Assembly (NCBI GenBank): GCA_017889705.1
Contig: JAGGAB010000012.1
Location: 97,678-161,677, forward strand
Source: Bacillota bacterium
GTDB taxonomy: Bacteria > Bacillota > Negativicutes > Sporomusales > Sporomusaceae
Length of the DNA: 64,000 bases
Direction of reading: 5' to 3'
The notes below the pieces were generated by a model. It saw only the letters and a program-made list of their open reading frames with translations, was not told where the DNA came from and made no database searches. Shown here one piece after another: positions 10,027 through 18,763 of this stretch. The first letter of the stretch is position 1. Each line of letters opens with the position of its first letter. Made by a program: the position numbers and the translations under genes.

Positions 10027-11601
10027 ATGAAAGACATAGTGAATTTATTTGGAAATATTTCATTGAGCAAAAAAATAGCAGCAGCCATAACCGAGATGGG
10101 ATTTGAAGAGCCTTCCCCGATTCAAAATCAAACTATTCCGTTGGTCTTGGCCGGAAATGATGTTTTAGGGCAAGCTCAGACCGGGACTGGCAAAACAGCC
10201 GCTTTTGGTATACCCATTATGGAGAAAATCTCTGAAACTAAGCAAATTCAGGCATTGGTACTAACGCCAACCAGAGAATTAGCCATTCAGGTAGCGGAAG
10301 AATTGTCTAAAATCGGTAAGTTCAAGCGAATAAAGACATTGCCTATTTATGGCGGACAAGCAATAGAACGTCAAATTAGAAGTCTTAAGTTGGGTGTTCA
10401 GGTAGTTGTAGGAACTCCAGGAAGATTGCTTGATCACATTCGTAGAAATACTATTAAGCTGGATCATGTCAAAATGCTGGTGTTGGATGAAGCTGATGAA
10501 ATGTTAGATATGGGCTTTATTGATGATCTTGAAAATATACTCCAGCATGTTCCGGCAGAGCGGCAAACATTGCTATTTTCGGCTACCATGCCGGCGGAAA
10601 TAATGAGTTTGGCCAATAAGTATATGAAAGACAGGGTAACGGTAACAATTAGCAAAGAGCAATTGACAGTGCCGCTTATTGATCAAATTTATTATGAAAC
10701 ACGAGATAAACTTGATGGGTTATGTCGCGTACTTGATTCGGAAACAGTTGGCCGGGTAATTATTTTTTGCCGCACCAAAAAAGGGGTGGATGATTTAGTT
10801 GTTTCGCTCTCGACGCGCGGTTATATCTCAGATGGCTTGCACGGTGATCTTAGTCAGACGCAGCGTGACCGAGTAATGAAGAAATTCCGCGATGGCAAAC
10901 TAGATATTCTTATTGCGACAGATGTAGCTGCGCGCGGCTTGGATATTGAACATATCACTCATGTTGTTAACTTCGATATTCCTCAAGATCCCGAATCCTA
11001 TGTTCATCGTATTGGTCGAACCGGCCGGGCTGGGAAAAAAGGGGTTGCCATTACCTTTATTCAACCACGTGAATACAGACAGTTAAAGCTTATTGAAAAA
11101 GAAGCAAAAACCAGGATTTTACGGCGGCAATTACCGTCACCTGCCGATATTTTAGAACGGCAGACCGAACTTATTAAGGTTCAGCTTACTAAAACTATTG
11201 CACGAGGCAGTTTTGACGCATATAGCGGCATTGTTGCTGAGTTAGCTGCAGACTATGATCCGATTGACCTGGCAGCAGCAGCTTTAAAACTCTTCCAGGA
11301 AGGCTATAAAGAACAAGCAGATAGTGAAAAAGCTCAATTTGGCAATACTGGCGCCGAGCCAGGGATGGTGCGGCTGTTTATTAATGCTGGGCGGGCACAA
11401 AAAATCCAACCACAAGATATTGTTCGTACTATTGCTGAAGAAGCAGATATTGAAGGCAGTATTATTGGCGTTATTAATATCTATGATAAATTCACCTTTG
11501 TGGAAGTACCAGAAAATGTTGCCGAACGTGTATTGTCAGTTATGAATAAGAACACCATAAAAGGTTATCGCATTAACATCGAACTGGCAAAAGGACGATA
11601 G
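10027..11601 (+). CDS. DEAD-box RNA helicase with DbpA-type RNA-binding domain
   Basis: 524 residues. Motif I AQTGTGKT, motif Ib TPGRL, motif II DEAD, motif III SAT, motif V ATDVAARGLD and motif VI HRIGRTGRAG are all present. The C-terminal 80 residues (MVRLFINAGRAQKIQPQDI...) form the DbpA/CsdA RRM-like domain that docks on structured RNA such as 23S rRNA. Members act in ribosome assembly and RNA turnover, often in the cold. The start is 11 nt after cinA behind AGGAGG, so the two are probably co-transcribed. I leave the symbol open between cshA, deaD and dbpA. Confidence 0.92.
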   Translation: MKDIVNLFGNISLSKKIAAAITEMGFEEPSPIQNQTIPLVLAGNDVLGQAQTGTGKTAAFGIPIMEKISETKQIQALVLTPTRELAIQVAEELSKIGKFKRIKTLPIYGGQAIERQIRSLKLGVQVVVGTPGRLLDHIRRNTIKLDHVKMLVLDEADEMLDMGFIDDLENILQHVPAERQTLLFSATMPAEIMSLANKYMKDRVTVTISKEQLTVPLIDQIYYETRDKLDGLCRVLDSETVGRVIIFCRTKKGVDDLVVSLSTRGYISDGLHGDLSQTQRDRVMKKFRDGKLDILIATDVAARGLDIEHITHVVNFDIPQDPESYVHRIGRTGRAGKKGVAITFIQPREYRQLKLIEKEAKTRILRRQLPSPADILERQTELIKVQLTKTIARGSFDAYSGIVAELAADYDPIDLAAAALKLFQEGYKEQADSEKAQFGNTGAEPGMVRLFINAGRAQKIQPQDIVRTIAEEADIEGSIIGVINIYDKFTFVEVPENVAERVLSVMNKNTIKGYRINIELAKGR

Positions 11602-11639
11602 GCATTCGGAAATGCCGGTTGTGAAATACGATATTCTCA

Positions 11640-11668
11640 TTGACAAGACGAACAAATGTTTGTATAAT
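11640..11668 (+). promoter_or_regulatory. recA promoter with LexA (SOS) operator
   Basis: A -35 box TTGACA (11640-11645) and a -10 box TATAAT (11663-11668) are separated by exactly 17 bp. A LexA box CGAACAAATGTTTG (11649-11662) fills the spacer, one change from the Gram-positive consensus CGAAC-N4-GTTCG. Repression by LexA and release under DNA damage follow directly. Confidence 0.92.
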
Positions 11669-11702
11669 GTGCTTAGAGTTAGCGGGGGAGGTTTATATCA
11701 CT

Positions 11703-12800
11703 ATGGATAAGCATAAAGATTTTGAAAAGAATCTAGAATCAGATAAAGTAAAAGCGCTTGAAAATGCCATGCGCCAGATTGAAAAAGATTTTGGTAAAGG
11801 CGCTATAATGAGATTGGGCGAAGCTGCTGCTAAAATGAATATTGAGGTTATTTCTACCGGTTCGCTGCCGATTGATGTTGCTCTCGGCATAGGTGGGGTG
11901 CCGCGCGGTAGGGTAATTGAAATATTCGGACCGGAATCATCAGGTAAAACAACAGTTGCGCTGCATGTTATTGCCCAAGCACAAAAAATGAATGGCATCG
12001 CAGCTTTTATCGATGCTGAACATGCCCTTGATCCAGGATATGCAAAAAAACTGGGTGTTGATATTGATAACCTTTTAATTTCACAGCCTGATAATGGCGA
12101 ACAGGCACTTGAAATTGCTGAAGCACTTGTACGGAGTGCGGCTATAGATGTTATTGTAATTGACTCGGTAGCTGCGTTAGTGCCCAAAAATGAGATTGAG
12201 GGCGATATGGGAGATTCTCATGTCGGGTTACATGCGCGGTTAATGTCCCAAGCTCTCCGAAAATTAACCGGTATTATTAGTAAATCACGAACCACGGTTA
12301 TCTTTATAAATCAAATTCGTGAAAAAGTCGGCGTTATGTTTGGCAATCCGGAAACCACTACTGGGGGCAGAGCGCTGAAATTCTACGCTTCCGTTCGTAT
12401 GGACATTCGTAAAGCCGAGACCTTGAAACAAGGAAATGATGTGGTAGGCAACCGAACCAAGGTTAAGATTGTCAAAAATAAAGTGGCACCTCCGTTTAAA
12501 CAGGCAGAATTCGACATCATGTATGGCGAAGGCATTTCACGTGAAGGCAGTCTGGTTGATATCGGCGTTAGTCTGGATATTATTAATAAAAGCGGAGCTT
12601 GGTTTTCTTATAATGGTCAGCGATTGGGACAGGGCAGAGAGAATGTAAAAGAATTCTTTAAGGAAAACCGCGACCTTGCTGATGAAATTGATAGAAAGAT
12701 TCGTGAAACATTACTGGCAGGTAACGCCAATATCGATGATATAAGCGGCAAACGTAGCGGTTCATTTAATGAAGATGATGGTGAGGTTTTTGAAGCCTAA
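11703..12800 (+). CDS. recA: Recombinase RecA
   Basis: 365 residues. RecA forms filaments on single-stranded DNA, drives strand exchange and stimulates LexA self-cleavage. Walker [10 protein letters not shown], Walker [11 protein letters not shown] and loop regions ([19 protein letters not shown]) are present. ATG 11703 lies 5-12 nt after GGGGGAGG; the frame is open upstream but that part overlaps the promoter. The TAA stop overlaps the recX start. Transcription is from the SOS promoter just upstream. Confidence 0.98.
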   Translation: MDKHKDFEKNLESDKVKALENAMRQIEKDFGKGAIMRLGEAAAKMNIEVISTGSLPIDVALGIGGVPRGRVIEIFGPESSGKTTVALHVIAQAQKMNGIAAFIDAEHALDPGYAKKLGVDIDNLLISQPDNGEQALEIAEALVRSAAIDVIVIDSVAALVPKNEIEGDMGDSHVGLHARLMSQALRKLTGIISKSRTTVIFINQIREKVGVMFGNPETTTGGRALKFYASVRMDIRKAETLKQGNDVVGNRTKVKIVKNKVAPPFKQAEFDIMYGEGISREGSLVDIGVSLDIINKSGAWFSYNGQRLGQGRENVKEFFKENRDLADEIDRKIRETLLAGNANIDDISGKRSGSFNEDDGEVFEA

Positions 12801-13249
12801 TGAATGAGCAGATAGTAGAGGGTGCTATAAAACTTTTAAAAATTAGAAACTACAGCAGGCATGAGCTTGTGCGGAAACTCTTAACCCAAGGTTATGAAGA
12901 AGCGGCAGTCAGAGAGGCTGTTGAATATGTTGCAAAGCGCGGTTATCTGAATGATGCCGCGCTTTGCGATATGTTGTTAGAACGGTATGCTGACAACGGC
13001 AAATACAGCGTGCAAGAAATTTATTTCCGATTAAAAAATAGAGGCTTATCAACTTCTTTAATTAATGAAAAGCTGGAGAATTGGGATGTTGATTTAGAAT
13101 ATCAGGCAGCTGTTAAAATAGTAAAGAAATGTCTAGACAGTAAAGATAAGCAAGATTTACATAAAATTGTGCGCCGGTTGTCTCGCAAAGGGTTTAAGGC
13201 AGTCACTGTCAGCAAAGTTTTAGCGCAGCTTCAGGATTTGTCGCCTTGA
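12800..13249 (+). CDS. recX: RecX, RecA modulator
   Basis: 149 residues. RecX proteins bind RecA filaments and dampen them. Three-helix repeats typical of the family are seen (RNYSRHELVRKLLTQGY; YSVQEIYFRLKNRGL; LHKIVRRLSRKGF). The ATG overlaps the recA stop by one base (TAATG), giving translational coupling and therefore the same SOS control. Confidence 0.9.
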   Translation: MNEQIVEGAIKLLKIRNYSRHELVRKLLTQGYEEAAVREAVEYVAKRGYLNDAALCDMLLERYADNGKYSVQEIYFRLKNRGLSTSLINEKLENWDVDLEYQAAVKIVKKCLDSKDKQDLHKIVRRLSRKGFKAVTVSKVLAQLQDLSP

Positions 13250-13416
13250 CACACATTTGAAAAACATTTACAATAAAAATATCCAATCGTGTAATCTAAT
13301 ACATCTATTTAGAAAACTTTTAGGAGAGCTTAAACGCTGGAAAGCACAAGGGGAAGCTACTTGTAAAAGCCGAGTTTATCTCGGCTTTACCCTTAATATC
13401 ACTATAAAATAAGGAG
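13250..13416 (+). other. recX-rny leader region with hairpin
   Basis: Non-coding. A 9-bp hairpin AAAGCCGAG-tttat-CTCGGCTTT (13366-13388) lies 29 nt before the rny start, but no T run follows, so it is not a clear terminator. It may be a transcript-end stabiliser or leader structure of rny, which in other bacteria is subject to RNA-level control. No further element recognised. Confidence 0.45.
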
Positions 13417-14961
13417 GTGGAATGTATACTAGAAATTATTATTACCGCAATTTTAGTTGGGCTGGTAGGTGCTGGCGCAGGTTACTGGATACGTAAAAAT
13501 ATCGCTGAGGCCAAAATCACTTCTGCTGAAACGGCTGCCAAAAGGATCTTAGAAGATGCTGAAAAAACAGGAGAATCTAAGAAAAAAGAAGCGTTAGTTG
13601 AAGCTAAGGAAGAGATTCATAAGCAAAGAAGCGAACTTGAACGGGAAATTAAAGAACGGCGTACAGAACTTCAGCGTCTAGAGCGGCGCTTGGTGCAAAA
13701 AGAGGAAAACCTTGACCGGAAAATTGATTCTCTTGAGAAAAAGGAAGAAATCCTTGGTCGTAAAGAGACTGAGTTGGATAAAAGTCAAGAAAAGATCAAT
13801 GAACTTTATGCCAAGCAACAAACTGAACTTGAAAGACTGTCGGGTTTGACATCGGCAGATGCTCGTACCTTATTGCTTGCTAATGTGGAAGAAGAGATTC
13901 GCCATGAGACTGCAATGCTTATTAAGGATTTAGAGCAACAAGCCAAAGAAGAAGCAGAAAAGAAAGCCAAAGAAATCATATCATTAGCTATTCAACGATG
14001 TGCGGCTGATCATGTTGCTGAAACTACAGTTTCGGTAGTTTCTTTACCGAATGATGAAATGAAGGGGCGGATTATTGGTCGAGAAGGCCGGAATATTCGA
14101 ACTCTTGAAACACTCACAGGTATTGATCTGATTATTGATGATACGCCGGAGGCTGTTATTTTATCCGGATTTGATCCTGTACGACGTGAGGTTGCTAGAA
14201 TTGCATTAGAAAAACTCATAGTTGACGGACGAATTCATCCCGCACGCATTGAAGAAATGGTTGAGAAAGCACAAAAAGAAGTGGAACAGAAAATTAAGGA
14301 AGCTGGCGAACAAGCTACCTTTGACACTGGAGTTCATGGTTTACATCCTGAACTTATAAAACTTCTCGGAAGGTTAAAGTTCCGTACTAGCTATGGGCAA
14401 AATGTACTTAAGCATTCGATTGAAGTAGCACACTTAGCGGGAGTTATGGCAAGTGAACTTGGAGTCGATGTAATGTTGGCCAAGCGAGCTGGCTTACTCC
14501 ATGATATTGGCAAGGCTGTAGATCACGAAGTTGAAGGGCCTCATGTAACTATCGGGGCTGATTTGGCAAAGAAGTATCGTGAAGCAGCTGAAGTTATTAA
14601 CGCTATCGGTGCGCATCATGGTGATGAAGAGCCGAAGACTATCCAAGCTGTGCTTGTAGCGGCAGCCGATGCTGTATCTGCTGCGCGGCCGGGAGCCCGT
14701 AGAGAAACTTTGGAAAGCTATCTTAAGCGGTTAACACGATTGGAAGAAATCGCTGAGTCCTTTGATGGTGTTGAAAAATCATTTGCTATTCAAGCAGGCC
14801 GTGAAATTCGAATTATGGTTAAACCAGATAAAATTGATGATTTAACGGCTGTTCGATTAGTAAGGGATATTGTAAAGAAAATCGAAAGTGAACTTGAATA
14901 TCCTGGCCAAATAAAGGTTACAGTTATTCGTGAAACACGTGCTGTTGATTATGCTAAATAA
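13417..14961 (+). CDS. rny: Ribonuclease Y
   Basis: 514 residues, the standard RNase Y length. An N-terminal membrane helix (5-25), a long charged coiled coil (about 28-190, Glu/Lys/Arg rich), a KH domain ([15 protein letters not shown]) and an HD metal-dependent hydrolase domain ([29 protein letters not shown]) are visible. The enzyme starts mRNA decay from the inner membrane. The start is odd: GTG 13417 overlaps the AAGGAGG ribosome site itself; the next in-frame candidate is the non-standard ATA 13426, and an ATG at 13422 is out of frame. The true first residue is therefore uncertain. Confidence 0.95.
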   Translation: MECILEIIITAILVGLVGAGAGYWIRKNIAEAKITSAETAAKRILEDAEKTGESKKKEALVEAKEEIHKQRSELEREIKERRTELQRLERRLVQKEENLDRKIDSLEKKEEILGRKETELDKSQEKINELYAKQQTELERLSGLTSADARTLLLANVEEEIRHETAMLIKDLEQQAKEEAEKKAKEIISLAIQRCAADHVAETTVSVVSLPNDEMKGRIIGREGRNIRTLETLTGIDLIIDDTPEAVILSGFDPVRREVARIALEKLIVDGRIHPARIEEMVEKAQKEVEQKIKEAGEQATFDTGVHGLHPELIKLLGRLKFRTSYGQNVLKHSIEVAHLAGVMASELGVDVMLAKRAGLLHDIGKAVDHEVEGPHVTIGADLAKKYREAAEVINAIGAHHGDEEPKTIQAVLVAAADAVSAARPGARRETLESYLKRLTRLEEIAESFDGVEKSFAIQAGREIRIMVKPDKIDDLTAVRLVRDIVKKIESELEYPGQIKVTVIRETRAVDYAK

Positions 14962-14978
14962 ATAGTAAACAGTTATTT

Positions 14979-15013
14979 AAAACGGCTTATACCGAGAGGT
15001 AAAGCCGTTTTTT
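14979..15013 (+). terminator. Intrinsic terminator after rny
   Basis: The stem AAAACGGCTT pairs with AAGCCGTTTT across a 13-nt loop, followed by T residues. Confidence 0.85.
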
Positions 15014-15126
15014 AGCTATATTACCAATAAATTATAAGCAGGATTTAACCGTCTTTTAGAGAATACTTAAGTCAGAACGTAACAAATAATTTTGTACTGT
15101 ATATTTGTATTGGACGGTGAAAATAG

Positions 15127-15648
15127 ATGGCTGAACTTTACCAAAATGATCAACAAGTTTCTGACGGTGCAAACTTAATAATATCTATGTTAGTACGTTA
15201 TCCTGAGATTGGTACTATAAATTTTAATCCGGATGCAAATTCCTTGAAACTTACTTTTATGATTTCAGGCATACCAACTGCAGGGGATTTCGAGAGCAGT
15301 AAAACTTTGATTGTAAATAGTATTGCTGCTTATCATATGCTTCAAGGTATTACCAATATTAATGTGGATATTGAATTAAGTTCCTATGAACAGGTAGCAA
15401 TGTTAAATTACATTCGAGATGTTCAGACTTTATCACGGGGAGAAATTAATCTTGTGATTAAGCTTTTGCGCGAGCGTTTTGGTGAACGCCTGGTTGCTGA
15501 TCATAATGATGCTATGATGGAAGAAGACCTTCTTTTCCAGGATGAGGTCATTGAAGATATGTTAGAAAGCATGCGCAAGCAGTATAATGATCATCATAGC
15601 CTGATCGGTATTCGTGAAGATGGGCGTGTCTTCGTATTTAATAAATGA
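15127..15648 (+). CDS. Conserved-looking protein of unknown function
   Basis: 173 residues, soluble, with an acidic C-terminal helix region (about 120-150, MMEEDLLFQDEVIEDMLE). I do not recognise the family. The position between rny and spoVS hints at a growth/sporulation-transition role, but nothing in the sequence proves it. The last codons (AAA TGA) coincide with the beginning of repeat copy A, so the repeat may have supplied the present stop codon and C-terminus. Confidence 0.75.
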   Translation: MAELYQNDQQVSDGANLIISMLVRYPEIGTINFNPDANSLKLTFMISGIPTAGDFESSKTLIVNSIAAYHMLQGITNINVDIELSSYEQVAMLNYIRDVQTLSRGEINLVIKLLRERFGERLVADHNDAMMEEDLLFQDEVIEDMLESMRKQYNDHHSLIGIREDGRVFVFNK

Positions 15649-15870
15649 GACTTAATTCAGGTGGGGTTTTAACCCCACCTGAATTTTAGTTGAATTATCC
15701 TAACGTCTAACTGTCCGCCTGTGTCCGCAGGGGTAATACTCCCGCTATATAAGGAAGCCTTGGGTCCGAAGACCCTTAGAGCGAACTTATTTCGAATATT
15801 ACAACCTGTTCCCTGGCGTCAAGGACAGGGATTACAGGTTGTTAATGAGATGAGGACGGGAGTATTAGAT
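15643..15870 (+). repeat. Dispersed palindromic repeat, copy A (about 226 bp)
   Basis: It begins at the stop codon of the preceding gene with AAATGAGACTT, followed by a 15-bp perfect hairpin (15654-15668 with 15671-15685). The 3' part is closed by an 11-bp perfect inverted repeat TAATACTCCCG (15736-15746) / CGGGAGTATTA, with an internal 9+6-bp hairpin (ACAACCTGT...ACAGGTTGT with TCCCTG/CAGGGA). The left end matches copy B (48865-48993) and the right end matches copies B and C (38950-38998). Two terminal hairpins around a non-coding core suggest a non-autonomous IS200/IS605-like element; an expressed structured RNA is an alternative. Confidence 0.6.
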
Positions 15871-15920
15871 AAATAATGTGATTGATTTTTTGAAATTATT
15901 AGATTTTTTTGTTTGTGAAA

Positions 15921-15949
15921 AAAGGAATTTTTTCCCGGATAACGAATAT
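15921..15949 (+). promoter_or_regulatory. Candidate sigma-H promoter of spoVS
   Basis: AAAGGAATT (15921-15929) fits the sigma-H -35 consensus RNAGGAWWW, and AACGAATAT (15941-15949) fits the -10 consensus RNNGAATWW, with an 11-bp spacer (expected 11-12). It lies 55 bp before spoVS, which is known as a sigma-H gene in Bacillus. Confidence 0.75.
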
Positions 15950-16003
15950 ATCTAATTTATAGGACTAATTACGTTTTTTTATCAGAAGGAGGCACATAGA
16001 AAA

Positions 16004-16264
16004 ATGGACGTATTGAAAGTATCAGCAAAATCTAATCCTAATTCTGTAGCAGGAGCTTTGGCTGGAGTGCTGAGAGAACGGGGTGGTGCCGAGATGCAGG
16101 CAATCGGTGCCGGAGCACTCAACCAAGCTGTTAAAGCAGTTGCAATTGCTCGAGGTTTTGTAGCTCCGCATGGTGTCGATTTAATATGCATTCCAGCCTT
16201 CACAGATATTCTTATTGATGGCGAAGAGAGAACGGCTATTAAGCTAATTGTTGAACCTCGTTAA
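16004..16264 (+). CDS. spoVS: Stage V sporulation protein S
   Basis: 86 residues, exactly the size of the SpoVS family, with the conserved core VSAKSNPNSVAGALAGVLRE and NQAVKAVAIARG. It is an Alba-like small protein needed for later sporulation and linked to septation in Bacillus. It is monocistronic, from a sigma-H-like promoter to the terminator at 16279. AGGAGG lies 10 nt before the ATG. Confidence 0.97.
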   Translation: MDVLKVSAKSNPNSVAGALAGVLRERGGAEMQAIGAGALNQAVKAVAIARGFVAPHGVDLICIPAFTDILIDGEERTAIKLIVEPR

Positions 16265-16278
16265 TAAGAGATAGGATT

Positions 16279-16313
16279 AAAACCTGTTCATATATTGAAC
16301 AGGTTTTATTGTT
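16279..16313 (+). terminator. Intrinsic terminator after spoVS
   Basis: Perfect 12-bp stem AAAACCTGTTCA / TGAACAGGTTTT with a 5-nt loop, then a T-rich stretch. Confidence 0.88.
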
Positions 16314-16375
16314 TTTATTAAGCAATTTATGGCATAATATAATAATGTTGTGATATTTAAATAGGAGCGTGAAAA

Positions 16376-17872
16376 ATGAATATAGAAGTTATTTCTGGTG
16401 CGGTAACTGACATAGTTTGTGATGCAATTATAATTGGTTTATTTGAGGGAGAACAGCCCTCTGGAACAACAAGGGTAATTGATAAGGCATTACAGCAGCA
16501 TGTGAGCGAAATAATTCGTGATATGCCTGGTTGTGGCAAATATGGAGAAACAACAATTATTCATACCTTTGGGGCGATTGGCGCTAAACGTATTATTCTT
16601 CTGGGACTGGGCAAGGAAAGTGAAATTTCCGTAGATAAAGTACGGGCGTTAATGGCGGTAGCTATGCGGGCGGCCAGGAAAATCAATTCCCAAACAGTAG
16701 CAACTGCTATCCATAATGAAAGTGACAAATTAGAAGCTAATCTTACTGCACAAGCCGTTATTGAAGGGACGATAATGGGCTCATATCAGTTTACCTATTA
16801 TAAAACCAGCAAAAAAGACAATCCGGGTATTGAAAAAGTAATAATTATTGAAAATGATACAGCAAACATGGATGTAATTAAAAGCAAAGTCCATGAGGGA
16901 AAAATAATTGCAGAAAGTGTAAACCTAGCGCGTGACTTGGTTAATCATCCTGCACAATACATGACTCCAACAAAAATGGCATCTCATGCTATGCAAATAG
17001 CAGAAGAATATGGGTTTGAACTGACTATACTTGAAAAAGAAGATATGCAGCAAAAAGGTATGGGGGCCCTATTGGCAGTAGCGCAAGGATCTATTGAACC
17101 GCCCAAATTGATTGTTTTAAAATACGAAGGAAATCCGGACAGTCAAGAAACAATAGCACTTGTTGGGAAAGCAATTACATTTGACAGTGGTGGAATATCG
17201 ATAAAACCTAGTCAAAAAATGGACGAAATGAAAGGTGATATGGCAGGGGGCGCTGCTGTATTAGGAGCCATGATGGCTTTGGGACAGCTAAGACCTAAGG
17301 TAAATATTATAGCTGTTGTGCCCTGCGCCGAAAATATGCCATCAGGCAGCGCTTTCCGTCCCGGGGATATATTGACTTCGCTTAGTGGCAAAACAATTGA
17401 AGTATTAAGTACTGATGCAGAAGGACGGCTGATTTTAGCTGATGCCGTTACCTATGCCAAGCAACTTAATGCCACTAAAATAGTTGATCTGGCAACTCTT
17501 ACCGGCGCATGCGTTATTGGACTTGGTACAATTTATTCGGGCGTTTTAACTAATAACCAAGAATGGTGTCAGACGGTAATTGATGCTGGGCAGATAATCG
17601 GGGAAAAAATGTGGGAATTGCCTAATGATACCGAGTATCTTGAACAGATAAAGAGTTCTATTGCAGATTTGAAAAATACTGGTGGTAGGTATGCCGGAAC
17701 AATTACAGCCGGATTATTTATCGGAGAATTTGCTGCTAAAACTCCTTGGGTCCATATTGATATTGCCGGAACATCTGATGCGGAAAAAGATAAGGGATAT
17801 AATCTTAAGGGCGGAACCGGGGTAGGAGTTCGGACTTTAGTTCAACTAATGAAAATGCTGGAGAAATCATGA
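16376..17872 (+). CDS. pepA: Leucyl aminopeptidase (M17)
   Basis: 498 residues. The C-terminal catalytic domain has the two-metal signature NTDAEGRL-like STDAEGRLILADAV and GKAITFDSGGISIKP; the N-terminal macro-like domain precedes it. It removes N-terminal residues from peptides in the cytoplasm. The stop overlaps the following PHP gene by 4 bp, so the two form an operon. Confidence 0.95.
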   Translation: MNIEVISGAVTDIVCDAIIIGLFEGEQPSGTTRVIDKALQQHVSEIIRDMPGCGKYGETTIIHTFGAIGAKRIILLGLGKESEISVDKVRALMAVAMRAARKINSQTVATAIHNESDKLEANLTAQAVIEGTIMGSYQFTYYKTSKKDNPGIEKVIIIENDTANMDVIKSKVHEGKIIAESVNLARDLVNHPAQYMTPTKMASHAMQIAEEYGFELTILEKEDMQQKGMGALLAVAQGSIEPPKLIVLKYEGNPDSQETIALVGKAITFDSGGISIKPSQKMDEMKGDMAGGAAVLGAMMALGQLRPKVNIIAVVPCAENMPSGSAFRPGDILTSLSGKTIEVLSTDAEGRLILADAVTYAKQLNATKIVDLATLTGACVIGLGTIYSGVLTNNQEWCQTVIDAGQIIGEKMWELPNDTEYLEQIKSSIADLKNTGGRYAGTITAGLFIGEFAAKTPWVHIDIAGTSDAEKDKGYNLKGGTGVGVRTLVQLMKMLEKS

Positions 17873-18687
17873 GCGTAGATCTTCACATTCATACAACGGC
17901 TTCTGACGGACGATTATCGCCTGTAGAAATAATTCGTCAAGCCGAATTAGCAGGCTTAACTCATATTTCTATTACCGACCACGATACGGTTGCTGCTTAT
18001 TCTGATTTAGCTGAAGCAGGATTTTTGAACAAAAGTGCGAATTTATCTATTATTCCCGGAATAGAATTTAGCACTGATTTACCTCAGCGTGAAGTACATA
18101 TTTTGGGATATTGTATTGATATTGGTAATGAAAAACTCAGAGATCAGCTAGAGATTATTCGTGCAGACAGGTTGAAACGGTCGCAATTAATAATAGCTAA
18201 ACTTAACAAGTTAGGCTATTTAATTGATTACAGTAGAGTACTCGATATAGCCGGTCAAGCTCAATCGGTGGGGAGACCGCATATTGCGAAAGTCCTTGTT
18301 GAAGACGGCTACTTTACGACAATAACAGAAGCGTTTGAACAAGTTCTGTCCAAGGACTCTCCCGCATATGTTCCACATTTTAAACTTACTCCGGAACAAG
18401 TTATCAGACTTATCGAGCAAGTTGGCGGTAGTGCAATACTGGCTCATCCTGGTCTCATCGGTGATGACAATTTGGTCATTGATTTGATTAAGGCCGGTAT
18501 ACATGGGATAGAGGTATATCATCCGGAACATGACCAAGCGGCAACTGATAAATATCTGGTAATTGCCAATAAATATAATTTAAAAATAACCGGTGGTTCT
18601 GACTTTCATGGTATTCCCGCCAGATTTCCTGAGAAATTGGGGATTTTTACTGTTAATGCCACCCTTGTTGATTTTTTGTCAATGTAA
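17869..18687 (+). CDS. PHP-domain phosphatase / RNase AM-like
   Basis: 272 residues. PHP metal motifs are seen: DLHIHTTASDG (residues 4-14), ITDHDT, GIEFSTD, ILAHPG and GGSDFHG. The closest recognised group is TrpH/YciV (5'-3' exonuclease of short RNAs, 3',5'-nucleoside bisphosphate phosphatase). Translation is coupled to pepA through the overlapping ATGA. Confidence 0.88.
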   Translation: MSVDLHIHTTASDGRLSPVEIIRQAELAGLTHISITDHDTVAAYSDLAEAGFLNKSANLSIIPGIEFSTDLPQREVHILGYCIDIGNEKLRDQLEIIRADRLKRSQLIIAKLNKLGYLIDYSRVLDIAGQAQSVGRPHIAKVLVEDGYFTTITEAFEQVLSKDSPAYVPHFKLTPEQVIRLIEQVGGSAILAHPGLIGDDNLVIDLIKAGIHGIEVYHPEHDQAATDKYLVIANKYNLKITGGSDFHGIPARFPEKLGIFTVNATLVDFLSM

Positions 18688-18701
18688 TATTTTTACTTGA
18701 C

Positions 18702-18725
18702 AACACCTGAAAAGGTGTTATTTTT
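18702..18725 (+). terminator. Small terminator after PHP gene
   Basis: Stem AACACCT-gaaa-AGGTGTT followed by ATTTTT. Confidence 0.7.
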
Positions 18726-18763
18726 ATGCTATACCCTATTTACATTTTATCAGGAGGCTGCCT

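Noticed and set aside
11693..12187. Minus-strand 164-codon open frame opposite recA.
   Set aside because: It is a shadow of recA; composition is Ser/Ala/Ile rich and there is no ribosome site.
15717..15870. Calling this stretch the 6S RNA gene.
   Set aside because: The fold is suggestive, but fragments of the same sequence recur at 38.9 and 48.9 kb, so a repeat element is the safer call; no promoter was seen.
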